Positions 1 through 9,100 of a DNA stretch of 64,000 nt are shown in pieces. Source of the stretch: Melanopsichium pennsylvanicum (taxonomy: Eukaryota; Basidiomycota; Ustilaginomycetes; Ustilaginales); contig OAPG01000001.1 of assembly GCA_900208305.1 (NCBI GenBank), positions 1,054,001 to 1,118,000 on the forward strand, written 5' to 3'. Position 1 is the first letter of the stretch; each line of letters opens with the position of its first letter. A program made the position numbers and the translations under genes. The notes beneath the pieces are model-generated. The model did no database searches, was not told the DNA's origin, and was given only the letters and a program-made list of their open reading frames with translations.

Positions 1-1365
1 TGTGACAATGGCAAGGGTAAAGAGCGTGTGCAGACTTGCCATGGTCGTGGACCGGCTTGGGGTCTCGACGAGTACCTCCCTGTGAGCCCGACGGGAGGAT
101 ACGACTGGGCGAGTAACGAGATGATCGCTCGGAAGCAGGTTGACGCTGCTCGGTCTCTTATGGATCGCAAACCTTCCTCCACTGCAAGTGCTGGCAAGTA
201 CGATTCAATGACCCCTCTCACAGGACCCATCAAGAGCGTCAAAATGAACATCGACATGTCCCAATACACCGTCTATCGCCCCAACGGTACTCGGGTCAAG
301 ACGTGTCCTGCTGCTCTCGGCTACGGTTTTGCCGGTGGTACCACCGATGGTCCTGGCGCCTTTGATTTCGTTCAGGGTTCCAACAAGACGGATCACCACA
401 ATCCATTCTGGGATCTTGTCAAAGGTTTCATCAAGAATCCTGGTCCCGAGCAAATTGAGTGTCAGGCGCCCAAGGCGATCCTTTTGGACATTGGCGAGAT
501 TCACAGACCGTACGATTGGGGTCCATCCATCGTTGAGGTTCAGATTCTGCGACTCGGCCAGTTGTTTATCCTCGTCGTGCCGGGAGAATTTACGACCATG
601 GCGGGCAGGAGGTTGAAGAGAGCTGTAAGCGAGGCGATCAAAAAGGCGCAGCTTTTGGAAGATGGAGTGGAGCCGATTGTCCAAGTGAGTGGACCAGCGA
701 GTACGTATGGACACTATGTGACGACGCAAGAAGAATATAGCGTGCAGAGGTACGAGGGAGCGAGTACGCTCTTTGGACCTCATACTCTCGAGGCGTATAT
801 GGACGTATTCTCTCGTCGCCTTGTACCTGCTCTTCGAGATGAGGCACGAGATTTGCCCCTTGGCCCGCAGAAGGAGTTTGACATTCGAAAAGCGTGGAAG
901 TTCAAGACTGGCGTAGTCTACGACAACCCACCCTTTGGTCATTCTTTCGGAGACGTACTCGAACAACCACTTCTCTCGTACCCCACCCCCAACTCTCCCA
1001 ATTCCACCCTCAGCTTGTTCGATACCAACCCTACAGTCTCTTCGAATTCCAACATCACGGTGACATTTGTTGGAGCCAATCCTCGGAATAATCTCCGATT
1101 GGAGAGTACGTACTTTGAAATACAACGGTACACGGATCGAGGAATGTGGTCGGTGGAGAGAACGGATGGTCATCACAGTACAACCATGAGGTGGACTAGG
1201 ACGAATGAGTTGCATGGAAGTAGTAAAGTCGAGGTTGGGTGGGATATAGAGCCGTGGACGAAACAGGGTTTGTATAGGGTCGTGTATTATGGTGATCGCA
1301 AGACTCCTTTTACCGGCAAGATTCAGCCTTTCGAAGCGACTTCGGCAGAGTTTTATGTGGTGTAG
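1..1365 (+). CDS. Neutral ceramidase, 3' part (N-terminus outside window)
   Basis: Neutral/alkaline ceramidase hydrolyses the amide bond of ceramide to sphingosine and a fatty acid, usually at a membrane or in the secretory pathway. The frame is open from base 1 and ends with TAG at 1363-1365, giving the last 454 residues; no real start lies inside, and the GTG at 28 is only an internal valine. Family signatures seen are the segments CHGRGPAWG and YVTTQEEYSVQRYEGASTL followed by GPHTLEAY, which sit in the second half of the catalytic domain. A C-terminal beta-sandwich-like part (about the last 150 residues, including the FVGANPRNN region) follows, as in full ceramidases. The N-terminal part of the catalytic domain and any signal peptide lie to the left of the window. 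The gene is convergent with RRP15. Family assignment is strong; substrate and location come from the family. Confidence 0.92.
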   Translation, partial: CDNGKGKERVQTCHGRGPAWGLDEYLPVSPTGGYDWASNEMIARKQVDAARSLMDRKPSSTASAGKYDSMTPLTGPIKSVKMNIDMSQYTVYRPNGTRVKTCPAALGYGFAGGTTDGPGAFDFVQGSNKTDHHNPFWDLVKGFIKNPGPEQIECQAPKAILLDIGEIHRPYDWGPSIVEVQILRLGQLFILVVPGEFTTMAGRRLKRAVSEAIKKAQLLEDGVEPIVQVSGPASTYGHYVTTQEEYSVQRYEGASTLFGPHTLEAYMDVFSRRLVPALRDEARDLPLGPQKEFDIRKAWKFKTGVVYDNPPFGHSFGDVLEQPLLSYPTPNSPNSTLSLFDTNPTVSSNSNITVTFVGANPRNNLRLESTYFEIQRYTDRGMWSVERTDGHHSTTMRWTRTNELHGSSKVEVGWDIEPWTKQGLYRVVYYGDRKTPFTGKIQPFEATSAEFYVV

Positions 1366-2176
1366 ATCCATTATGGTTAAGTCAGGGTCAGTGTTATCAG
1401 AGAGTCCACCGGATAAGCAATGCAGTTCATAAAAAGATATGATACCCTCATGTTCTAGTTGTCCAGTTGCAAGTTCAAGTGGAATGTTTTGTTTTTCAAA
1501 GAGTCTTGTTTCCAGATTGCTGTCATCATGTATCTTATCATCGAATCAGATGGTTGCTTGCAAAGCCACAATCCCGGATTCACTCAAAAAGACTCAAGAG
1601 CGACTCTCAGAGCTTCAGAACGTATTGCGATAATTTGGCTTAATGAGCACGTGAACTATTCAAATGCTGTAATGCAACGCTGCAGGTGTATTCACCTTGC
1701 TTGATCATGTTCAAATTCATACTTCTTAAACAAAGGTGCCTTGGACGACCTTGTTCCTCCCAAAGTGACACAAATTGGAAAGAAATCTATGATGCCCTGT
1801 TTGAGGTAAAGCATTCTTATCCCTATCATGTAGCCAATCTGCGGCTCATTTTCACCTCTGCTCAGAAGTCGCATGCAGAAAATGGCATCTGTTTTGTGCA
1901 AAAGACTAATCTGGTGTGGGCAGAGATTCACGCATATGCGTTAAATAATACACATGCAATTGGTACAACAGAAAACACGTTACTGTCACTTGGGTGGCCA
2001 AGGCATGACCTCCGCTCCATGTCCAACTCCATAGCCTAGCCTCAGCCTGAAAGACACGCGAAGACCCAAAGAGAAACGAAACTGAGCTAGAAATCGATTG
2101 CACGTGGTATACTGTGATGGGAAGAAATTACTCGGAGGAAAAAACGGTCTAGAACAAGTTCTTGTGCAGAGAAGCC
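1366..2176. other. Intergenic, convergent 3' ends (ceramidase/RRP15)
   Basis: This 811-base interval separates two genes that end toward each other. Several short open frames cross it, but none has recognisable protein sequence or convincing splice signals. I see no RNA gene, repeat or other assignable element; it probably holds the two 3' untranslated regions. Confidence 0.6.
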
Positions 2177-3187
2177 TCACTTGGCAGTCACACTACTCTT
2201 GGCCTTCGAAGCAGAACTTTTCTTGATAAGATCCAGGAAGTTGGATTTGCTCAGATCTGCCAGACGCGCATCTTTGCTTGCCAATCCTGCCTTCTTTGCC
2301 GAAGGTGCTCCTGGTGCTCCTGCCGCTGCTGCACCCTTGACCTTTCCAGCCGCCTGCTTTGCTTCCACTTCCTCCAGATCATGCTCGGTCGTAGTCTGGG
2401 CCGCACGAATGGCATTGAAGAGTTTGACCACACCTCGCTGCGCCACCTTTCTCAACTTCCGCTCATACGTCTGGCTGCCACCTTGGCTAGCAAACTCTTG
2501 CAGCTTTTCCGCCTCATCCTCTGCGGAAGCGAAAATTTCGATCACGTTTCCATCTTCATCTTCTAGTGGGGGAAGAACGCCTGGTGGGCCCCAACCTCCG
2601 ATAACATCCTTGACGTGGCATCGTTCTTCTCGTCGACGCTTTTGTTCGAGCGCAATGCGTGCTGCACGAGCGCTCAGAGTGGTGGACTGGGCCGAGCGAC
2701 GCAGGTGAGGTGCGAGTGAAAGGATAGCTGGAACCTGTGTTCCTGATTTGGGTGTGATCCTGGCCTTCTTCTTGGTTGTTTTTCCCCCGTCTTCATCCGC
2801 TTCTAGCTCTTCAGCTTCTTCGTCGAGTGTGTCCAGGTCGTCTGCGGGTGTAGACTGAGCCATGCCGAGCAATCCCTCTAGCGCATTACCAAATGATGTG
2901 GGAGAGGTAGCACGACGCTTGCGCTTTGCCGTCTTCTTGCTCTTGGATCCAGCACCCTTGGCCGCTTCGATCTCGTCCTCGGTGTCGGGCTCATCGTCGC
3001 CTTCAAGGGAAATTTGGTCCTCATCCAGTTCGCCTTCGGAGTCGGAGTCTGCCTGGGTTACTGAAGCAGGTTTCTTGCCTTTTCCTGTTACGCCATTTTG
3101 CTTTGATGGTCTGGAGCGCGAGGAACCAGCAGCCGAGGCCTTCATGGTCATTTTGGACCCGCCGGATGCAAATTTTCCCGCTGCCAT
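2177..3187 (-). CDS. RRP15: RRP15-like pre-60S ribosomal RNA processing protein
   Basis: Rrp15 is a nucleolar factor needed for pre-rRNA processing and 60S subunit assembly. The 336-residue product begins at the first ATG (3185-3187); the frame upstream opens only with a TTG. The N-terminal half is low-complexity, with acidic blocks (GELDEDQIS, DTLDEEAEELEADED) and lysine/arginine stretches (KKTAKRKRR) typical of nucleolar proteins. The conserved Rrp15 core is at about residues 175-270, with the segment WGPPGVLPPLEDEDGNVI and the hallmark ERKLRKVAQRGVVKLFNAI. The tail is lysine/serine-rich. It is divergent from LSC2 with 746 bp between starts. Assignment rests on the core motif; function is from the yeast and human family. 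Confidence 0.85.
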   Translation of the reverse strand: MAAGKFASGGSKMTMKASAAGSSRSRPSKQNGVTGKGKKPASVTQADSDSEGELDEDQISLEGDDEPDTEDEIEAAKGAGSKSKKTAKRKRRATSPTSFGNALEGLLGMAQSTPADDLDTLDEEAEELEADEDGGKTTKKKARITPKSGTQVPAILSLAPHLRRSAQSTTLSARAARIALEQKRRREERCHVKDVIGGWGPPGVLPPLEDEDGNVIEIFASAEDEAEKLQEFASQGGSQTYERKLRKVAQRGVVKLFNAIRAAQTTTEHDLEEVEAKQAAGKVKGAAAAGAPGAPSAKKAGLASKDARLADLSKSNFLDLIKKSSASKAKSSVTAK

Positions 3188-3933
3188 GTTGATGTTTCTT
3201 TCGTAAGTCAACTGAAAGCAAGACCCTTGTTGGAGTACGTGTTCCGGTAGATCAAATGTGACCGATCAGGTCGATGTCGAGGCAGCTGACGTGATGTGAC
3301 GAGAATGTATTATGATGGTGAAAGACAATCGACGTGCACTATGATATAGGAAAAAGAGGCCCAAATTTTCTCTTTCTGTGTTGAAACAGTTTGGCTGAGA
3401 AGAAGGGTTCTACGAAAATTTGGCTGAACAAGTTCCGACTTCCGTTATTGGGTGAACAAATCGGGCAATTTTGTTCAAGATTCGAATTGTCAAGACCCTA
3501 TGCTGTGATCGAATTTGCTCCCCTTCACCTCACAGGGATGGAATCGGAGCAGGCTGGACGGAATAAGCCGAGAAACCAAGCCCGCTATCCCAGCCAGCCA
3601 AAATTGGATTCCGTTCGAAACGGAGGCCCGCTCTCCGCTCGCTTCCTGGCCGTGGAAACAGAGGGCAAGAAAAAAGTCAAGTCTGGTCTGTCCGTTCTGT
3701 GTCGACTCTGTCGCCGGTCACTTGGAAATGTAGTTGGATTGTGTCGCCGTGTGTGTCTGATGTGTGTCTGCAGCGCGTATTCCGTTCGTCCTTTTAGCTT
3801 CTCGGGTGTCGGTGCGAGGTCTAGAGATTGTAGACATCGTCGCACCTCCTTGTTCTTCCGTCCAACATCCCACGTCCCCCGTCTTACCCCTCAACACCAC
3901 CACTTTATTCTCTTCTTCTCCGTCTCAGTCACA
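3188..3933. promoter_or_regulatory. Shared divergent promoter region RRP15/LSC2
   Basis: These 746 bases lie between two divergent starts and so should contain both promoters. The LSC2 side ends in a pyrimidine-rich leader (about 3840-3930) running into CACAATG. The LSC2 frame stays open through most of the region, but its translation is not conserved-looking. No clear TATA box or known operator was recognised. Confidence 0.5.
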
Positions 3934-5214
3934 ATGTTGTTCAACGCACTTCGAACTCGCGCCTCCGTGGCTAGGACCATGGTCCGCGGTAGTCAGGCTG
4001 CTGCTCAGAAGAGATACCTCTCTATCCACGAGCACCTTTCCATGGACCTCCTCAACAAGTATGGCATCGCTACTCCCAAGTACATCGCTGCCAAGTCTCC
4101 TGAAGAGGCATACAAGGCAGCCCAATCCTTTGGCGGCAAGCAGATCGTCATCAAGGCTCAGGTCCTTGCTGGTGGTCGTGGTAAGGGTCACTTTGACTCT
4201 GGTCTTCAAAGTGGTGTTCACCTCATCAATACCCCTGAAGAGGCTCGTGATCTTGCCGCCAAGATGATCGGAAACAAGCTCATCACAAAGCAGACTAGCG
4301 CTGCCGGTCGTCTTTGCAACGCCGTCATGATTGCTGAGGCCCGACCTCCACACCACGAGTACTACGTCGCTATCCTCAACGACCGATCCACTCAGCTTCC
4401 CGTTATGATCGCTTCCAATCAGGGTGGTATGTCAATCGAGGATGTCGCTGCCGAGAATCCTGACGCTATCATCACCACTCCCATCGACTTTGAGAAAGGG
4501 TTGAGCAAGCAGGATGCTCTTGACATCGCCAAGAAGCTCGGATTCACCGGCGTCAAGCAGGAAGAGCAGGCTGCCGAGACTTTCCAGAAGCTCTACAAGC
4601 TCTTTGACGAGAGGGATGCTACGCAGGTCGAGATCAACCCTCTCGCCGAATCCAAGGACGGCGAGGTCCTCTGCATGGACGCCAAGCTCGGTTTCGACGA
4701 GAATGCCGACTACCGTCAACAGGAGGTCTTCAAACTCCGTGACACCACTCAGGAGGACCCTGACGAGGTGGACGCCGCCAAGTACGGTCTCAACTTTATC
4801 AAGCTCGATGGTAACATTGGATGCCTCGTCAATGGTGCCGGTCTTGCCATGGCCACCATGGACGTGCTCAAGCTCAACGGCGGTAACCCCGCCAACTTCC
4901 TCGATGTGGGTGGTACCGCTTCGGCCGCTTCGGTGAAAAAGGCATTTGAGCTCTTGCTCAACTCAAAAAAGGTTGAGGGTATCTTTGTCAACATCTTTGG
5001 TGGTATCGTTTCGTGCAAAAAGATTGCCGAAGGTATCATCCAGGCTACCCAGGAGTTGGATATGACCATCCCCCTCGTGGTTCGTCTCCAGGGTACTCAC
5101 GAGAAGGAGGCAAAGGAGTTGATCAAGAAGTCCAACCTTAAGATCTTTGCCTTTGACGGTTTGGACGAGGCGGCTGCCAAGGCTGTTGAAAGCGCTAAGA
5201 AGGGTTCTCTTTAG
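3934..5214 (+). CDS. LSC2: Succinyl-CoA ligase beta subunit, mitochondrial
   Basis: This is the beta subunit of the TCA-cycle enzyme that converts succinyl-CoA to succinate with nucleotide triphosphate formation in the mitochondrial matrix. The protein has 426 residues, the usual length. Residues 1-27 (MLFNALRTRASVARTMVRGS and on) form an arginine-rich amphipathic presequence, and the mature part starts near RYLSIHEHLSMDLLNKYGI. The ATP-grasp nucleotide-binding domain is visible (KAQVLAGGRGKGHF, TQVEINPLAES), followed by the ligase domain with GLAMATMDVLKLNGG, NFLDVGGTAS and NIFGGIVSCKKIAEGI. I chose the ATG at 3934 because the frame upstream, although open for another 181 codons, lacks family similarity and would bury the targeting peptide. 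No introns are needed. Strong identification. Confidence 0.97.
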   Translation: MLFNALRTRASVARTMVRGSQAAAQKRYLSIHEHLSMDLLNKYGIATPKYIAAKSPEEAYKAAQSFGGKQIVIKAQVLAGGRGKGHFDSGLQSGVHLINTPEEARDLAAKMIGNKLITKQTSAAGRLCNAVMIAEARPPHHEYYVAILNDRSTQLPVMIASNQGGMSIEDVAAENPDAIITTPIDFEKGLSKQDALDIAKKLGFTGVKQEEQAAETFQKLYKLFDERDATQVEINPLAESKDGEVLCMDAKLGFDENADYRQQEVFKLRDTTQEDPDEVDAAKYGLNFIKLDGNIGCLVNGAGLAMATMDVLKLNGGNPANFLDVGGTASAASVKKAFELLLNSKKVEGIFVNIFGGIVSCKKIAEGIIQATQELDMTIPLVVRLQGTHEKEAKELIKKSNLKIFAFDGLDEAAAKAVESAKKGSL

Positions 5215-6126
5215 AGTAAAGTGCCAAGAGACACCTTTAGCTTGCTCTGCTGCTTAGACGAATCCTATTCCGTTTGTGTCCTGTTCCTTTTTGTGACAAT
5301 GCCATGTGTTCGTTATAAAGAGTCACTTTAGTCCTCCTTCGTCTGGGTGTATGATATGGACACGATCAAGCAGAGTGTATACATGTGCAGTGTCGCGTCG
5401 CAGCATCTGGATGGTTGATGAGCTCGTCGAGCCGATCCTTTCATGACGGTCTAGGAAGCTTTAATTGCCTCTGAAAACGAGACTCTTCGAAAAGAACAAC
5501 ATGAAAGTATTATTATCCTGCATGTAATTCACTTTAACCCTTGTGGAACCAAGTAACGCGAGTTGACTGAGGGGTACCGCGTGGTGTAAGTGTGTGTGTG
5601 TTCCCTGCCGAGAGAATTATGATTTCAGAGAGTTGAACAACCGGCAGGAGAAAAAGAGGAAAAAAGGTTAATAACTTAGCAACGCTTTCGTCATTTTACT
5701 GCATGCATGAGTTCGGAATGGGCCTTTTATTGTTTGAAGAGAGAGAGCACGGCTGCAGTGCGTCCAATCTCCACTCGAACAGCGTCACACAGCCTCGGCC
5801 TGCTTGTGACTGTCCCGACTTCCCTGAAAGATCGGTTTTTTCAACCACAGATTTGATCGTTGCACATGGTGTTTTCTCCTGTCACGTCCTTACGCACCAC
5901 CACCGCTATTAGTATACACGCGCTCAATCACTTGCTCGCGCGTCCCAAACTGCAAGCTCAGATCCATCTTTGCGAGCGTCGTACGGCCGTGCTACGCGGC
6001 AACCCCTCAAAATTGGGTTTAAGGAGCACGAGTGTGTTGTCTGATGCAGCGTTGAGCTTCCTCCTTATCTAGCATCACTCTTTTCCTGCTTCGATCCGAC
6101 TTTGCTTGCAGCAAAATTGCACAGTA
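5215..6126. other. Intergenic: LSC2 3' region and PLD promoter
   Basis: These 912 bases lie between two tandem genes. A few purine-rich tracts occur around 5640-5670 (GGAGAAAAAGAGGAAAAAAGG). I found no gene, tRNA or repeat; the right part presumably holds the promoter and leader of the phospholipase D gene. Confidence 0.55.
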
Positions 6127-9100
6127 ATGTCATCTGGCACCTCATTCGCCGACCTTGCCCATCAGGCGTGGGACACCGCCACTCAAGCAACCGGTCTCTC
6201 CGCCATTGGCGAATATGCATACGGTTCGAATCAAGATGATGCTCGATCGCCCGCTGCCGAAGATCAAAAACAGAGCAATGGTGTCGCCAATGCTTCGAAC
6301 GACGACAACGACACATCTCAGACACCGTCTCGCCCCGAGCCGTACCGAGGCGCTCCAGGCAATCATCCCAATGACCCTGCTGCCCGCATCAATCATCCTG
6401 ACGCCGTCAAAGGCCATTCCGATCCTCATGGTAACGATTCCATGAGAGAGCCAAAGGTCGACCATCACAAGTCAAATGGCAAGGCAGAGGCACACGGAGG
6501 TCCATCCGTCAAGCACCCGGCTCAGATCAAAAGAGAGGACGACATGGGTCAGACCATGATCGAACGCGCCCTTGGGGACGAAGGTCTTACGGCAAAGCGA
6601 CAAGGCACTGTCTACGACAAGCAACTGGAAAACGAGATGGATGGCTCTTACAAGGATACTCAAAAGCAGACCAAGCCCGAGACCGCTGCAGCCGAACTCG
6701 GTCAGCCTATTCACTCCGAGCGCAATCAGTCGCACGATGATCATGGCCACCAGAACAAGCCCGAACTCAGCGAAGACGCGCATCAGCCCCACGCTGCCAA
6801 TCGTGGTCCTTCGTGGGCTTCGCGTCCCGACGACAAGCAGCGCGCCAAGATTGCCAGAATGAAGGAAGAGCAGGCTGCAGGCACTTGGAAACGTCGCTTT
6901 TCCAGCTTCGGTCCCACTTCGGATGAGCAGAGCCCCTCTGCGCCTAGCAAGGGAAAGACTTCCGAAGATAAGGAAAAGGGCGGAGGTCTCTTCAGCGGCA
7001 TGTTTGACAACTCGCCATCAAGACCTTCTTTGAGCATCTTTGGCTCGAGCAACACCCAACGCGCTGGTACACACCGCGACCCAGCCAACAAGGATCAGAA
7101 CGATGATGTTTCAACCAGTGCTGTAGACGGTAAGGGCAAACAACGAGATCATACTGATGGAAGGCCCGAGGCCTCGCGTACCAGTAGCAGATGGGCAGAT
7201 AACTCCAATAAGCTGCGCAACGCTTTTGAGCCACCGACACCATCTGTCAAAACCGACATGCCCAACTCTCAGCAGAACAATGACGACGTCCCCACTCCTG
7301 AACTCACCCCCGATGCACAGAAGCTGCGTGCCATCACCAAGATCATGCTTGGTCCTGGCAATAACAAGTCAAATGCTGCATCGCCCGACGAAGGAACAGC
7401 GTCGGGCAGCGGCGCAGGTCAAGGACCTCAGACCAGGTGGGCACAGCTCAAGAAGAAAGTACGGGAGTCTCAAAAGGTCAAAAAGGAACAGCAAAAGTCT
7501 AGTGCCGTTGGCCTTGACCTGGCCAAAGAGCTTCAGACCGGTATCCTGCCTGTCTTTCTCCTCAAGATGGCTGTCGAGCGCGACGAATCCAAGCGTCGCC
7601 GCATTCCCGTGTTGCTCAACCACCTCCGTCTTCGCGTCACGGACAGCGTAAACCCTATGCACAATACGCATGCCGTCTTTCGCATCGAACTTGAGTACGG
7701 CGACGGTCTCGTCAAATGGGTCATCTATCGCGAGCTTCGTGACTTTATCAACTTGCATGCACACTATCGAGCAGCCGCGCTTCGTGGCTATCTCGGCAGG
7801 TCGATCGGTGGTAATTCGACAGAAGGTGATGTGGGTCTTCCAAGCTTCCCCAAGATGAGTCTCCCCTACTTCAATCAACTCCAAAGACAGGGCAAGACCT
7901 CGCGTGCCGACTTCGCCCGTTTGCAACGAGATGCCCTCGAAAATTACATTATAGATCTCATTCGTCGTACCATGTTCAGAGCTGAAGCTAACCGTCTCTG
8001 CAAATTCTTCGAGATCTCGGCACTGTCGGTCTCGCTTGCGAGTCGTGGTGGACACCAAGGCAAGCAAGGGTATCTTCGCATCTTGTCGCGCTCCTCACGC
8101 AAGAAGGATCAGAAGAGCATGCTCACACCGGCCAGATGGGCGAAAGCGTACGAACCGAAATGGTTTATCGTTCGAGAAAGCTTCATCGCCATCGTCAACG
8201 AGCCTGACAGTCTTCAGCTCTATGATGTTTTCCTCATGGATGACGAGTTCAAGGTTGAGAGGCCCAAACGTCTGTACAAGCAGACGATGCACATCGCACA
8301 TGGTCTCACGCGCAGTGACGAAAAGAAGGGAGTTGAGATCGAAAGCTCCGAGCAGCCCGACTCGAGCACTAATTCTGGCACCAAAGAAGCTTCCTACGAC
8401 CAGACTTCTCTTCTGACTGGTGGGCACTTCAAGGACGTCGATCCGAACAAGCGTGACGAAGCACACAGCAAGGAGAGGCATGCCAGTAGCCATACTTTTT
8501 ACATCCGCAACGCTGAAAGGAAGCTCAAGCTCGTCGCCAAGAACGAACGTATGATGGAGCAGTTCATCGTCTCGATGCAGAAGATGGCTGCTCGCAACAT
8601 TTTTGGAGGCACCAACCGGTTTGAGAGCTTCGCGCCCCTCCGCCTCAACGTCTCGGCACAGTGGCTTGCCGATGGACGCGACTACTACTGGAATCTGAGC
8701 AAAGCGCTCATGATGGCCAAAGATCGTGTCTTCATTCACGACTGGTGGCTCAGTCCAGAGCTCTACTTGCGCAGGCCAGGCCATCCCAAGTGGAGGCTCG
8801 ACAACATGCTCAAGAAGAAGGCGGAGGAAGGCGTCAAGATCTTTGTCATCATCTACAACGAGGTCTCGAACAACTTCACCCCTACCGACTCCAACTACAC
8901 CAAGCAACGCCTCATCGGCTTGCACCGCAACATTTTCGTTCAGCGTTCGCCTAGCCACTTTCAAACCGGTACTTTCTACTGGGCGCATCACGAAAAGCTC
9001 TGCGTCATTGATGAAACCATCGCATTCATGGGTGGTCTTGATCTTTGCTTTGGTCGATACGACACGCCTGCACACGTGCTCGTCGACGATGCTCTCTACC

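Noticed and set aside
205..1371. Long minus-strand frame opposite the ceramidase
   Set aside because: It is the antisense shadow of a clear ceramidase coding region and has no family resemblance.
3391..3933. N-terminal extension of LSC2 by 181 residues
   Set aside because: No family similarity, non-ATG start of the frame, and a good mitochondrial presequence begins at the ATG at 3934.
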